DNA of 64,000 nt. Source: Limonium bicolor (taxonomy: Eukaryota; Streptophyta; Magnoliopsida; Caryophyllales; Plumbaginaceae). The notes under the pieces were generated by a model. That model saw only the letters and a list, made by a program, of their open reading frames with translations. It was not told the origin of the DNA and ran no database searches. Both the position numbers and the translations under genes were made by a program. Location: positions 32,544,337-32,608,336 of the forward strand of contig CM041780.1 of assembly GCA_023374045.1 (NCBI GenBank), given 5' to 3'. This document shows positions 1 through 12,911 of this stretch, piece after piece; position 1 is the first letter of the stretch, and every line of letters starts with the position of its first letter.

Positions 1-1619
1 CATATATACTTCCATAAATTACATATTCACCCTAAAACTTTTGTAAACTTAATATTTTATGTCATAAATCATTTTCACCCAAGGTTTTTGGTCAACACTT
101 TGACTAAGACTTAATTTCATAATTAATACTTTAATATACCCATAAAATTATAAGTAATTCTCGGCCATTCACTATTTTTTTCCAATAATTACAAAATAGT
201 CCCAAAACTTTATAAAATGTTATTTTAACACTTAACCACTTATTTAAATTCAACAAAATTCATAATATTAATTCCTACCTTATATTATACTGCTAATATA
301 CCAAACAAACCCCTTTATCCTCGGTTTTGATTATTTGTACTCTAAACTTTTCAAAATTTACATTTTGGCCACATAATTTTATAAACTAGCCATTTAAATA
401 CTTGTAGCTATTTTTAATGTTCCCAAAATTCATAATATAAGTTGATATACTTATATATTTCGAAAATCACTCAAATTATACATTAAGCTCTCGGCCTTAA
501 TTTTATTTTTACCATATGGTTTTAAAACTTGTTTTAAACTTTATAATAAATACATATAAATGTATATAAGCCATATAACACTTCTAAAAATTATGCTAAT
601 GATTTAGAATAATTATAATCTCAAAATAGAACATATTATCCTTAGATATTTCGGTTTAACCCTATATGTATCATATTTAATTTTTGTGACACAATTTTAT
701 ACCTTAAGGTAAAAATCTTACCTTATATGTTATAAATTATTTTCCTTGATACATTAACTCAATAATTTTTGGCCTTAATATTAACATGGCCTAAACATAA
801 TTTTTATACCAATGTTTGAAGCATAAATCAAGGTTAAACTTAATAAACCTTAATTATATAAACTTACTCCTTAAATCAAGACAATTCTTGTACTTGATTT
901 TTCCTTGAATACCAAGCTCTCCAAATGCTATCTTGATGAATAATTTTCGGCTCCTTAAATATATTTAGGAGATCCATTTGTTAGACTTCTAACAAGGATT
1001 TATAAAAAATATTTGAAGTAATTTTACAAGAGTTTACCTTAGGAATTTATCACGGTATTTTTGATACACCTTGTGATGATTGTAGATCCAAGTTTCCTTC
1101 ATGAAATAATGAAGAGAACATAGGTTTAGAAGTTCTAAATTTTTGAAAATAGTTTAGGTAAATACTTAGGATTTTTCAACATGAAAATATACCTTAAATT
1201 GATCTTGTTGTTCCTTATGTTGTTGTAGAATTTAGGAACCCCCTTGGAGCACATGAGTTTGGCGAAATCTTGTAAGATTTTTAGGATGATTACTTGCTTC
1301 AAGACTTAGAAGATTTAGCTAGGAAATTACATTAAAATGGTGTTAGAGTTTAAATCACCATTAATGGAGTTTATTAGCACTTAAGAATTTACTTAACAAT
1401 GGAGAAAAGAGAGAGCAAGGGAAGAGACTTACCTATTCGGTTAAGGTATGGGCAAAAGGAAATGAAAACTCACGTAGAGCCTTAGTAGAAGAGAATGTGA
1501 GCAATAAAAATCTGTTTGCTATTGTTTATTTGTCATTATTTCATGTCTTTATTTTATGTCATGTTTATGTTTATTTTGACTACATAATTTAGCCACAAAG
1601 ATCTCTTAGCTGAACTAGG
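1..1619 (-). repeat. Distal part of the 3' LTR of chromovirus D (interrupted)
   Basis: This AT-rich stretch has no credible coding sequence. It lies just outside the left TSD of the solo LTR that begins at 1625, so it should continue the sequence found right of that insertion (5134-6819), the start of element D's 3' LTR. The LTR end with its TGTAAC terminus is not seen, so it probably lies left of the window. Assignment rests on position and similar base composition, not on an alignment with a second copy: the surviving part of D's 5' LTR (26670-28043) covers only the other end of the LTR. Confidence 0.5.
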
Positions 1620-1624
1620 TATAC

Positions 1625-4600
1625 TGTAACACCCCATCCATAACCTTAACACTTAATCAATAATTGCAGCGGAAAACATTACTTAAACATATACCAAAAG
1701 GGCGGTGTTACACGCCGTTAGCCACCCACGTGGCTAACAAGGCTGTTACATAATATGTATCGGTCTGATCACACGACTCCCGAGCATAATTACAACCTTC
1801 CAAAAATGACTGTCCAAAAGAATGACAATATACCGAGTGTAACTGTTCAAAAATCACTAACTAGATTTACATCCACCAAAAGTAAATGACCTCGAGTATA
1901 CAAGCACTACTCGGGTTCAACATCCAAAAATAACAAAAATATCAACAACCTAGGATCTAAAGCCATTCTGCTTCCTCGATCCTCATCCTGCAAATAAACA
2001 TAGCCCCCAAAGGGGGTCAGCAACCTTTTGCTGGCATGGTTAACGTGCAGCCCGCTGACTACCGGGATACACACAACTATTTGTCATTATTACATGGCGT
2101 TGATTTTATCACACAGCATGCATATATATACCAGGAATTATTTCAGCACAACAACAACACATACATAGTGAAAACAGTTCACTTTAAGTAACAGCCAACA
2201 TGGTTAGTCAACTTGTAAGCCTAGAGGATGTCTTCATCCTCATGTTAAGCTTAACACATATCACATTACTGTTTTGTTAGTCGGGTGAATAACTTAACTG
2301 GAAAGATGAGACGGGCGTAGTGACCCGAACACATCAACACATAATTTCCCCTAGCCCGAGTGGAAGTCAGGTAGGTAGCTTTGGCTAAGATATGGGAGGT
2401 CGAATTCCCCATAAAAGGAAAACTACCCTAACATAAGGAGAGAGTCGAATCTGATTCAGATGTCGACACCCATACATACACGCGTGACCGGAACGACCGG
2501 ATTCCTCACTCCCCCGGTTAGCACTCGTTAGAAGTCCCATAATGGGAGCTTAACATAATCTCACACAAGTAAGTGTTTAAGTCCAGTTAGACATGCAAGG
2601 GAAGTAAGGCATAATATAGCAACACGCATCACAACCAAACACATATAGCCGGGTTAGAACGTTCCTTAGGTTGGGAACGTTGTTACCGGATACCGTTCTC
2701 TTACGTTTCTAGACTGAGGTTAATTAATGGTTAGCACGCATTCGAGGTTTCCGGTATCGGCACGTACACGTCACATTAATAATAAGAACTGTAAACTCGT
2801 TTCATGATTTAATCTTACAAGGTTGTAAACACACAGAAAAGCAAACAGCACACAAGCCGGTGTAAACCGGTAGGCAACAGACTGCAAGAAAACCATACCT
2901 TGGTCCTTGCCGCTCTAGTCTTCCACCGTAGGTTGTTCCTAAACATGATTAATAATGTTGGTTAATTTATTTACTTAACTTCAAGCTTCACTAAGTATTT
3001 TACATGGTTATATGACATGTTTTAATGCCTAAACTTACCCTAGATTACCTTCACTATACCCCCTAGGGTTAACTACATTTGTCATTTTCTTTTCAATTTT
3101 TTTTGTAGGTTTTGGTTTGTCCGACCCACCGTCCGACCCACCTCTGGGTCGGACCCTTCCAGTAACCTTCGGGTCCGAAACTTCTACCTTGTCCGACCCA
3201 TGTCCGACCCAACGGCCTGGGTCGGACCATTACAGAAACATTCGGGTCCTAAACTTCTAACTTGTCCGACCCATGTCCGACCCAACGGCCTGGGTCGGAC
3301 CATTACAGAAACATTCCCGGTGGATTATTCTCTCCCGTCCGACCCATGTCCGACCCAACCATCTGGGTCGGACCATTCCAGAAGCTTCACGGGTGACCAA
3401 ACAGAGGCCGTCCGACCCAACTGTGGGTCGGACCCCTGGGTCGGACGCCTCCAGAATCTATCTAAAATTGTCAAATTTTTTCCAAACTTCTCCACAAGCC
3501 TCCTAAGGTGTTCTAACATCATTAGGCACACTATAACCCTCATATTTCCCCATCCAATTTCATTTACAAGTTTATTTCCAAATTCCTTAAATACTCTCTC
3601 AAAACACTTGTAGCTCACTAGATTGCTCCCTCCTAGAAATGCATTTGGACCATTACATTCCTACTCAAATTTTGGCATGATCTCCCCATAAATTTTACAT
3701 GCTCACACTCATCTTTTAACCCACTAAAACACTCCAACCATCAATTCATCCAAGACACCAAAACACACTTAAAATTCACCATTTAAACCACAATAGCCCT
3801 CAATATTCATAAACCTTAAAAACTTGGCTCTTAGGCCCTTAAACAACATTAAATTAAACACTGAATCTCCTCATATTATTTGCAACACCTGCATTTCACT
3901 GAGCATTTATATTTGTACAATATAAAACACAAGCTCTTAAAACATCACACAACGTAAGGTGAGTTATTTACCTTGGGATTTCTTTCAACTTTTCCTCCTC
4001 CTTATTACTTGTTCCACAACTGTTTTCCAATGGGGTGTTTGCTACACTAATGACCATGCCAACATGAATAAAATGAGTATGGAGGGTTCATGAATATTAT
4101 TCCATTAACCCTAGAATAAATATTTGAACATCATAGGAGGGAATTACCTTCTAGTTCAAAATGAAGTTTTTTGGTAATGGAATTTGGGCTAGCTCCACAC
4201 TTCTAAAAGATTGAACAAGCTAAAAATGAAGAGAAACAATGGTGTTCAACACACATAAAAATCGGCCACCATATAAGATGGGAGAATGAACAGATTTTGA
4301 GTTCTTCTTTACCTTAGAACAACAAGGAGATGATGGGCTTCAAGAATGTGAAGCTTCCTCTTCAAAATGTGGTACACCCATGGAGATGAAGTATGGAGTT
4401 TTGAGATTTCGAAAGGTACAAAATAATCCCCAAGATGAGAGGACTATTTTGGTGAAAGAATTTCTTGATTTGGAGCTAGGATGAAGAAGTTACAAGAGGA
4501 AGAAGTTGGGGTTCCTCTTGACTAGGGAAATCGCCATTGTTGGCAAAATGAGGAAGAAAGAGAGCTGGGTGAGGGGGAAAGAAATCGTGAGTGAAGAGAA

Positions 4601-5128
4601 TGAGGGGAAGAGAGAGAGTGTGAGAGAGGAAATAAAGTAGGTAGTATTTTATTGTTTTGTATTTTAGTAAATAAGTAGAATTGATAAAGTAGAGAAAGAG
4701 GAGGGGGCTGCTTCACGTGAGAGGCAAGAGAGAGAGGGAAAAATCTGACTTTTATTTTATAATGTGAGAGAGTGGTACTTGGTCATTAGCAGATAACACC
4801 CGTTAATTTCCGAACTGTCAGTTTTAACAGTTCGGGTCCGGTTTCCGGATTTTTGTTTTATTTATTTTTATGGTCCTAGACCTCGACTAATATTTAATTA
4901 TAGCCATATGATTGACCATCGATTTTTATTAGTCCTTTAAACCCGTTTAAAATTACATTTCCCGGGTTTCTCGAAAAGCGTGCTTTAAAGCTCGTTTTGC
5001 CTTTTTAATCCACTATTTGGATCCGTTTCCTTCGGGAATTTTTTCCCGCATGTTCTTAATGACTAAAATAAGTCTTAGAATACAATAATTATATATTTAA
5101 CTAACATATTAAGGTTTGGGGTATTTCA
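1625..5128 (-). mobile_element. Solo LTR of a C-like chromovirus, TSD TATAC
   Basis: A 3504-bp LTR stands alone, flanked by the direct repeat TATAC at 1620-1624 and 5129-5133. On the minus strand it begins TGAAATACCCC and ends GGGGTGTTACA, the same termini as the LTRs of elements C (28044-32483) and A (37410-42385). Its TGTAAC end resembles that of C over several hundred bases, including a CAGCGGAAAAC block and the CACCCACGTGGCTAACAAGGC block. No primer-binding site follows its end and no polypurine tract precedes its start, so the internal region and second LTR were probably lost by LTR-LTR recombination. It sits inside element D's 3' LTR and is therefore younger than D. Confidence 0.85.
3119..3450. 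repeat. 73-bp tandem array with GTCCGACCC/GGGTCGGAC palindromes
   Basis: Five units begin with GTCCGACCCA at 3119, 3191, 3264, 3337 and 3410, a very regular 72-73-bp period. Each unit has forward GTCCGACCC copies followed by GGGTCGGAC, so each can form a hairpin. The array lies inside the solo LTR. Three less regular units occupy the matching place in the LTR of element C (29892, 29964, 30039). Short ORFs read through this array are products of the repeat and not genes. Confidence 0.9.
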
Positions 5129-5133
5129 TATAC

Positions 5134-6819
5134 GGCTGGTTTGGCCTTAATGGAGTTAAGCATCTTCTTAATATTGTAGTATTATGGTTAAAGGAGTGGT
5201 AGGAGATTAACTAGGTTATTTAATACTAGGCAAGTGTTTAGGATTTACTAGTTTAATTAATGTTGTTAACCCTTGTTTATTCCTGCAGGTGATCGACATC
5301 AAGGAAATGGGAGGCTCCAATTGATTGTAGCCTTACGGCTAATGGGGTGCTAGAAAGTTGATTTACATTTTGTTTATTTGTAACATGACAATTATAGAAG
5401 TTAGGTACTTGTCTTATGAGGTTAATTAATGGTCAATCAAACACCCCACTACCAGATTTCAATCGGCCAACACATGCCCAATATCAACTTGTTTAGTTTG
5501 TTTAATTGCCTAGCGAAGATATGACTAGATTTTGCAACTTATTTCATTATTTCTAGTTAAGCTAATCTTTGTGATTTTCTTGCAGGTTCATACGATGGAT
5601 TAGCTTCTCTTGACTGTATTGATTGCTATATCATCATATAATTCATGCTAAGATGACTCACCATCCATAAGACAATGTTTTTTGTCAAAACTAATCAAAT
5701 ATCACCCATATTAACGCATGGGATGGAAGTCAAATGGAATTAATTTTTCATTTCATTCCTGTCCCATTATATTGTACTAAGACCATACTAATATGTGTAA
5801 TAGGTTCCAGCATTTAATTGGTACATTTATACCAAGGTAAAAGATGAAAGTTTTAAGGTAAAAATGCTGATTTTAGGTATCTTTTTGTCTCAAAAATCGC
5901 CCCTGTTTGTACTATGAATTTAGTACTGCCATTAATTGATTTAGTTGGTCATTTTATCCTCTTTTAAGATTATCAACTCGTGGCTCCTCAAAAAGTTCAA
6001 GGCAATTGCGTAAAACGCATTTTTATGACACCCGAAGGTGCGTTTTTGTGCTTTAAGGATTTTTCTGGAATTTAATTAGTCGCTATGAGTTCCAAGTGTT
6101 TATTGACATTTTTTATAGTCAATAATAATATTTTAAGGTGTTACATTGAGTTATATGGGGTTATATAAACTTGTAACTCAATTTTCGGGCTAACGGGGCA
6201 CTCCCGGGGCAAAAAGGAGCGTTAAGAAATTCACCCGAGCACTTTGTTAATTTTTGTGAAAGTAGCTCGAGAACCCTCTTTGGAATAATGAATATAGATG
6301 ATAGGAACTCCTAGAATGATTTATATTGGGGTTTGTGCCACTTCGGTACTTCCCCTGGGCACTCCCGAGGGTTTATGGGGCCCTCATCGGGAACATCCGA
6401 GCACTTTGTCTTTAACTGAGAATTTATCTTGAGAAATTCATCTCAAATGGTCATTAAAGTGTTATTGTATATTTAGAATGAAGTGTAATGCTTTACTTTA
6501 TTTAATAAAGTATTTCCGGGACTTTCAGACCTTATGGGGCGCTTAAGGGAATTCCCGAGCATATTGTATTTTTACTCAGTTCTAACTGAGTACTTGCGTT
6601 TTAAAGGTCATAAAATTATCCTTGGTTAACTTCATATGATTTTAAGAGCTTATATAACTTGTTTATCCTAAGGTCGGGCTTTAACGCACGTTTTTAACCT
6701 TAAGGAGTTTAGGTGCGTTTTTAACGCCCAGGTGTTTTTACGCTTTCTTAGGGTTTAATAAACCCCCAAATAATATTTATTTACTTATATTTAATTATTT
6801 AAATGTTAGGGGTATTTCA
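5134..6819 (-). repeat. Proximal part of the 3' LTR of chromovirus D
   Basis: On the minus strand this LTR begins TGAAATACCCC at 6819, directly after a polypurine tract, matching the start of the A, C and solo LTRs. It continues left to the TATAC duplication of the solo LTR at 5129-5133 and presumably resumes below 1620. No coding sequence is evident. With the 1.6 kb left of the solo LTR, at least 3.3 kb of this LTR is in the window; the total length is unknown. Confidence 0.7.
6180..6570. repeat. Degenerate ~160-bp tandem repeats in D LTR
   Basis: Three diverged units each carry a GGGGC.CTCCCGGGGC-like block followed by CCCGAGCA(C)TTTG. The second block lies near 6232, 6396 and 6553, giving spacings of about 160 bp. 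This is a subrepeat within the LTR and is unrelated in sequence to the 73-bp array of the C family. Confidence 0.55.
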
Positions 6820-6837
6820 GTCTACCCCTCCTTAAAA
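6820..6837 (-). other. Polypurine tract of element D
   Basis: On the minus strand the sequence TTTTAAGGAGGGGTAGAC directly precedes the LTR start TGAAATACCCC. The same arrangement is found at 32484-32505 (element C) and 47931-47945 (element A). It would prime plus-strand DNA synthesis in an active element. Confidence 0.75.
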
Positions 6838-7253
6838 GGACTTCGTCCCGAAGTCATAACTTATACTTGTTCATCGGTTCCTCCTTATCTATTCCATGTA
6901 TACTTATCATTATTGGGTGTCAATACTATAGTGACACCTCTACATTCCATCTGTAATCCGAGTGTATGCAATTCATACATATAAATAGCCTTACTCATGT
7001 CATTCAATATAATCGTAACATAAATAACTTGGTAAATACTGTAAAGTAATTAAATGCTTTCATAAACATCCAAGTGTTACATAGAACACACAAGTAATCA
7101 TTCAAGTTTCACATAGGACATAACAATAACCAACCAAATGTCGCATAGGACATACTTATAACCATTCAACCAATTGCACACATGCGCAACAATCAAACAC
7201 AAATAACCATACACAAAACCAATATAGACTGCAGATATGCAAGTCGCATGTGG

Positions 7254-7272
7254 TGCTCTACCCCCCTTATAA
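7254..7272 (-). other. Second polypurine-tract-like motif in element D
   Basis: On the minus strand TTTATAAGGGGGGTAGAGC lies just downstream of the chromodomain remnant and about 430 bp upstream of the terminal polypurine tract. Closely similar motifs occur in C (33895-33913) and A (46398-46417). Its role is unknown. Confidence 0.5.
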
Positions 7273-7319
7273 AGGGTTACGCCCACGTACCCCCACAAGT
7301 ATACACAAAATTAAGAGAA

Positions 7320-7710
7320 AGTTGTTGGATACTTGTCTCGCATGGGGTCTTCTAACTCCCATGTCGCCTCCTAAATGTTGTGGTTTGACCACTGAACCTT
7401 GACCATTCAAATGGTCTTGTTCCTGGTTTCTCTAGTCTTGGATTATTAATGTGCGAACTGGGGTCTCCTCATATCTAAGTGTAGGATCTAGTTCGAGTGT
7501 CTCGAGCTCTAAGATAAATCTAATCTGTAAGCTAATGGGCCCACTCGCTCCGTAATAAGGTACTGTCCTACATACTTCGGGCTAAGCTTGCCCTACTGCC
7601 CAAATCTAAAAATTCCCTTCGTAGGTGAAACTCTAAGGGAGGCTCGATCGCCTACTGCGAACTCGAGGTCTCTCCTATGGACGTCAGCATATGACTCATG
7701 TCCGTTTACG
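7320..7710 (-). pseudogene. Integrase C-terminus (GPY/F module) and chromodomain, chromovirus D
   Basis: The minus strand reads through the typical chromovirus integrase tail: SYADVHRRDLEF, then AVGDRASLRVSPTKG, then GKLSPKYVG and ITERVGPLAYRL, the last being the GPY/F module. After frame changes, DPTLRYEETPVR and a final EATWEL-like piece mark the chromodomain, which in this family is thought to steer integration towards heterochromatin. One in-frame TAG interrupts the GKLSPKY segment and at least one frameshift precedes the chromodomain, so this is a pseudogene. It assigns element D to the chromoviruses; long LTRs and an initiator-Met primer site favour a Tekay/Del-like group, which is inference. 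Confidence 0.9.
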
Positions 7711-10331
7711 AGATATAGCCCTCAAGAATCTACGTATTCTCTAACATGTTCCCAAGTGCATTAGTATGCTTTATATTTGAATCTTGTGTGTATGGAGGTG
7801 ATCTACCATCTTTTATGTTGCAATCTTATCTCATGAATTATTTAAGTTATCGTGTGTAACACACTCCCACTAATCGCCTCTTGTAGTTTTGACCATTGGC
7901 GCTCGGGTCTTGTACTAATATTGGGGCTTACCTAACATCTTTCACCTTGATCCCCAGATCATCATCTTGTGATTCTGGTATTTGAGACTACTGTCGCCAT
8001 ATACGGCTTTCATTTTCAATGTAAAGTATGAGCTACGGTTGAGCCGTGCATCTTATGTATATTATAGAAATATTTCTTGATATTATTGATTCACCAATTA
8101 TCGGTAGTATATAAACGATTATTATTGTCTGTTCATCAGGTATACCACAGTAGGGTTCCTGTTAAGGCTTCTAACAAGGTATAGTTTCCTCTCAATTGGA
8201 CATGTTCTTTCAGTTGTGAATCAACTCATGTGAGTGTTAGTATAATGTTTCTACTCTTTATATTTTACCATGTTTATAGGTAGGTTCCCATTTAATATAT
8301 TGGGTTGAATTCATAAAGAAAGACATGGAAGTCGATCTTTTCTTTCCGATGGTAATTTGGCCATAACTTAGAAGCTAGCTTGAGACTATTCTCCTTATTG
8401 ATAATTGTATCTTGATTCCTTATTTAATTTGTTAGCATGGTTCATGGGATAATAATGGTTAATATTTCCCTCCCAACAGACTATTTTTCCGACATACGCG
8501 GAGTTGTTTTAGTTATTTAATCTCCTCAGGGTAACTTGGACAACTTAACTCTTAATTTACACCTTCTACATCTCATACACTTATTACTCAAATTTTTTTT
8601 ATCTTAGGTTAAAGAATAGATACTTACGTATCGCAGAAATATTCATGACCACTTGTAAGGAGTCTTAGGAATCATCCAACTCTGACTGGGTCAGCATCAG
8701 TGTTGAACTATCCTTCCACACCATTTTGTGTTTGGTTTTCCCTTGATCTGACCAGGATCAAGTTCAACCTCCCACGTCAAATATCACACAATCACATAAT
8801 TGTCAGTTCCAAATTTTTATCTTATCAAACTTTGTGACGTGGTGAGTACTACATTTTCTTTTGACCACTATACAACTATTCCAATAACTGTTGTTACCTA
8901 TGCTTGAATCTAGTGTACTCCCAAATCCCCAGAACAATATTCCTTTGATCAAATCATCAAGCGGGGAAGCCAGTTTTTCCTCTTGGCATAAAAGGTAAAT
9001 TCTTATTAAAGCATCTAGGCTCATACTGTCTAATAACTATATCGATCAATCATTTTAACTCTTAAATCCATCATACAAGTAATAAGTCCCGTCATGGACT
9101 TGCATACCTTAGAATACTCTCTTCTATTTAAAAGGCTTATCTAATCTTTCACTTACTAGGGCTTGATTATTGCCTATACTTTGATTACCATCACTTGGAG
9201 CAAAGACAGTCACAGTTAGACTTCAAGAAAAATTTTCATATCTCCATCCACAATTACAGTTCCATAAAGTACTATTTCCTCCGCCTTCAAACTTGGCTTT
9301 CCTTATTTCATCTAAACTCCATAAATCAGGTGAACCATAAGTTCAGCCTAGGTTAAGTATCTCTTAATATTAGTACCAGCTCAAACTAAGGGTTTCCAGT
9401 TTGAGTCCTTCTGTTTGGTAATAGGACAATCATAGCTTATTGTTTGTTTCTATCTCTTAGAAACGTGGTTAATCCACAACTCAATGGCTTCCAAAAATAG
9501 GTCAATTAGGTGTATCAAATAAAAAATTTAGAATCACAAGGATTAGCATATAACGTTAGGAAATTTCATGTATTAAACACTTGTTACAAGCCAAGGGGTA
9601 TGTTTTACTACCTTTAAATTTTATTTCCTCTCACTTTTAGTGTATATATTAACTCAAACTCTTAATGTAACTTATACTATCTTCACTGTAAGTGTTAAGA
9701 AGAGTTATTCATTACCATGTTTATGTTACAATTTATATTACGTAGGGGGTTGACCTTATTTGTTTTCTTGCGCTCTTTTTTTCGTATTCGTATCTTGAGC
9801 TGTCATAGAAGGCATATGCTCGTATAGAACCATAAGAATAGTGTAGGACATGTGCCTCCAAAATAGGGTAGGTATATTTAATGGTACTTAGCCCTCTGAA
9901 ATGTATCAATACTCCTCGACGTTTTCGGTTTACAACCTCCAAATTATATGTATATGTGTAGCATTTAGTATTGTTACTTAGATAGTTCTCCCAACTTTAG
10001 AAAATGTAAGTTCAAAGTTGTTCTCTCCCCTTCATTAATTAGGAGTCCAGCAATGTTATATAATGGTACTAGCTGAGACCCTTGGTATTTGCTCAGGTAT
10101 TTTAAAACCCGTGCTTATCCATGACGGATGTTTAGTTATATATTTTGAGATCCTGTTTCTCTATTGTCATATTTCAAGGTTTTGCACTATTTTCTCTCGG
10201 AGTTAATGAGGGATTGGAAAATTTTCCATTCCCGCACTGAGCGGTAAGCTCGGTGCCTGGGTATCCCATAAAATTTCAGTGTTTGCTCTTTACGTGCAGG
10301 TTTTCATCAAACCCTCTTGACAATTCATGTA
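7711..10331 (-). pseudogene. Eroded pol region of chromovirus D (3' half)
   Basis: This stretch lies between the integrase tail and the insertion point of element E. By position it should hold the reverse transcriptase, RNase H and integrase core on the minus strand. I could not recognise a catalytic motif; the short ORFs, for instance 8803-9024 and 9733-9942 on the minus strand, match nothing I know. A block near 8650-8790 is shared with elements C (33260-33400) and A (47020-47140, inverted), showing that the region belongs to the same family. Confidence 0.45.
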
Positions 10332-10336
10332 GTCTT

Positions 10337-10909
10337 TGTAATGGTATGAAATATACCATGGCTAAAAGACCACAGTGTTTACCGGAGACCTACCAGCGGA
10401 AGGCCTGCTATCGGAGACCTACCAGCGGAAGGCCTGCTATCGGAGACCTACTAGCGGAAGGCCACAAAGTCTACCGGAGACTAGTTGTCGGAAGGCCTAT
10501 TGTCGAAAGGCCTCCTACCTAAAGGATCGCTACCGGTAGAATTACTACCGGAAGGATTATTACTGAAAAGATGGTCCGGAAGAGTTAGTCCGATACGGAA
10601 GCGGTATTCCAGTCTGGAGAGACTACCCGTAAAAGGACTGATAGCTATATTTATGTAATACTATATCATGTATAGGGGCTTAAGGGTAACCTGGCCATAG
10701 AAAGTCTATAAATAGGAGTAGAGGGGCTCATTTGTAGGGGACTCAAGTTAGAAAAGAGAGAGCTCACCCCAAAGAGGTCTCTAGAGTTGTAAACTAAAAG
10801 ATGAATAATAGCTCTGTCTAGAAGTGGACGTAGGCCGGATTGTTGGCCAAACCACTATAATCCTTGGTGTTCGAGTTCGTATCGGAGAGTACCAAATCAT
10901 ACCGTTTCA
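10337..10909 (+). repeat. 5' LTR of element E
   Basis: This 573-bp LTR begins TGTAATGG and ends CCGTTTCA, followed two bases later by the primer-binding site. It is matched nearly base for base by 24027-24598. It holds three tandem 29-bp units starting at 10383, 10412 and 10441 (CGGAGACCTACCAGCGGAAG core) and several more CCGG-containing blocks. Small ORFs here come from the repeats. Confidence 0.9.
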
Positions 10910-10911
10910 TT

Positions 10912-10927
10912 TGGTGCCATCTATGGG
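10912..10927 (+). other. Primer-binding site of element E (degraded, Tat type)
   Basis: TGGTGCCATCTATGGG follows the LTR by two bases. It resembles the TGGCGCCGTCTGTGGG site common in plant Tat/Ogre-type elements. The differences (GCG to GTG, CCG to CCA, TGTG to TATG) are C-to-T or G-to-A changes, two of them at CpG positions, as expected of methylated, decaying DNA. Confidence 0.6.
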
Positions 10928-12168
10928 AATCGAACTTCAACCACGATTGAACCACAATTCAAGAGATCGAGATCGGAGTAATTCATTGGCGGAGAATTGG
11001 TTCGTGATTTTCAAAAAGAGAACTGGAGGAGCTATGATCGCAAAATGTGAGGAATAGATCGATGACGAGAGAGAAGTTCGATGGAGATTGAATATCCAAG
11101 ATTTATAATTCAAATCAAAAAAGGCGCGAGATCTCTCCAAAAGAGAAGATTGGAGAGACAGGTTCATGGATTCTCTACTCGATCGATCAGGCGGCTACGA
11201 TCAACTAAAAACAGCAAACCAAATCGAATCGCAAAAAACAAAGTTCCTTGTGATTTCGCAAAGCAAGAGAAGGATGAGAGATCCACGATTGTCTAGTCAA
11301 GTAGAAATCTCGACAGAAGTTGGAGATCTATCTCGTAAGCTCTCCGCATCAAAGTTCGACACAAATGGAATTGAAGCCGGCACTGCTTCAAACCTTTGAA
11401 TTTACAGTTCGCCTGAGAAGATCACGTACAATTGATTTTTCCCTAAACCTGTTTATATGACTGCGGTTGAGGCGCACAACCCTCAGGCGAGAAACGACGA
11501 GCGCACCGAGATCCAATGACAAAATTCCAAGATATGATTTGAAAAGCATCAAGAAACCTGCGGCTTAGCTCATGGCAAAGATTTATGACGCAAAGTCATA
11601 ATCTAGTATTCCGTCGACAAACGGATTAAAAATCCAGATCTGGAAGACGAGTCAATGAAGTCAATTCGGCTCGCGATTTCTGTTGTCATCGTTGTTTATT
11701 CCCAGAGCACAGAAGCAAAAGATGGAGGTCCAACGAGTCAGTACAAGCGCCCAGGAGGCGGACATTGATTTTTCCCGATTTAATTTTGGATTTACTATCG
11801 TCCACGATCCTGTTACTACAACAAACGCATTAAGTGAAAAGAAGAGAATCGTTCCAATATATACGAGAGGCCCGGACAATAACTCAACGTAGCACCGGGC
11901 GCAAGATACATCCAAAAATTCAAATCCCTCGTTCTCGACCGGGCAATATCAGTGGGAAGGACTTGACCAGGTGGAGGGCCAATCTCGGAGTCTCAAACAC
12001 AAGTTCTCCAAGACTCTGGTAATCGACAAAGGACACGAATCCCTTAAGGCAGAAGTCGGGATCAGATGACAACGACGACGAAACTAAAAGAAGGCGCATC
12101 CGGGGCTATTTGCTAAGATAAGTCCATCTCATGAATTCTTCGAACTTATAAAAAAAATTCCTTTGGTC
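10928..12168 (+). repeat. Internal region of element E, left part (non-coding)
   Basis: This region runs from the primer site to the copia insertion point. Several overlapping short ORFs exist on both strands (for example 11081-11296 plus and 11661-11915 minus), but none shows a zinc knuckle, protease or polymerase motif and none dominates. It could be an untranslated leader or a decayed gag. The next base block is the copia TSD TGCTA at 12169-12173. Confidence 0.5.
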
Positions 12169-12173
12169 TGCTA

Positions 12174-12897
12174 TGAAGGGATCGGGGTGCTGACCGAGTA
12201 GGTCTGAGGTGTTAGTCTCAGACCAACCCTACTTGGAGAATAAAGGTGTGTAAAAATAACGCTGAAGCTTTTGTTTAAACTTAACAAGATAGGATTCTGC
12301 TTGTATTAAAACTCAATGTGAATTACAACCTAGCTTCCTATCTTGGGATTCGACAAAAGTATTCTGTCTCATCCAACACTCGCTCTACTCTCGGCTTTGA
12401 TCAATGCGTCACAAGGAGTAAAGGAGAGTGTTCTATGTGTGCTCTCTAGGTAATAAATACCTAAGCTAATTGACACTATCTCACTAAGATCTCTCAAGAA
12501 TATTTTCTCTCTCAAGGGCGGTGTATCTCTCTAAATAATCTCGAATGCACAACTTTAACTAATTACATTCACATACTTATATACTTGTCAACTATCTCCT
12601 AAATCTTCGGTGAAGTCTTCAAGTAAAACGACTCCTTGGGTTGGTTCCGCAAGTATCGGAGTAATGGACCTCCTTGTGCGTCACGATCTCACGTTTTGCT
12701 ATTGCTCCAACTATGTGAGATTTCCGCAACTACTTCAGTAACGTCGCGCTTCTCGGTATATAGGAACTCGCGGACAGATGCTTCTGCAAAGGTACTCGAG
12801 CTGTAACAGTGGAAAATCTTTCCGTATCGCGCCAAGTTTCTCTGCAGCGCTACTTTGACTGAGGAGGCAATCATCTGCAAAACTTAAGTCTTCAACA
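12174..12897 (-). repeat. 3' LTR of copia element G
   Basis: On the minus strand it begins TGTTGAAGAC at 12897 and ends CCCTTCA at 12174. It is near-identical to 20781-21501. The small minus-strand ORF at 12689-12880 is repeated in the other LTR (21293-21484) and is part of the LTR and not a gene. Confidence 0.95.
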
Positions 12898-12911
12898 AAT
12901 TCCCCCTTTTT
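12898..12911 (-). other. Polypurine tract of copia element G
   Basis: The minus-strand sequence AAAAAGGGGGAATT directly abuts the LTR start TGTTGAAG. This is the expected plus-strand primer position. Confidence 0.85.

Noticed and set aside
3200..3618. Overlapping ORFs of 77-137 codons on both strands
   Set aside because: They all read through the 73-bp GTCCGACCC array, repeat the same peptide (MSDPTAWVGPLQ) and have no domain; open frames on both strands are a product of the repeat.
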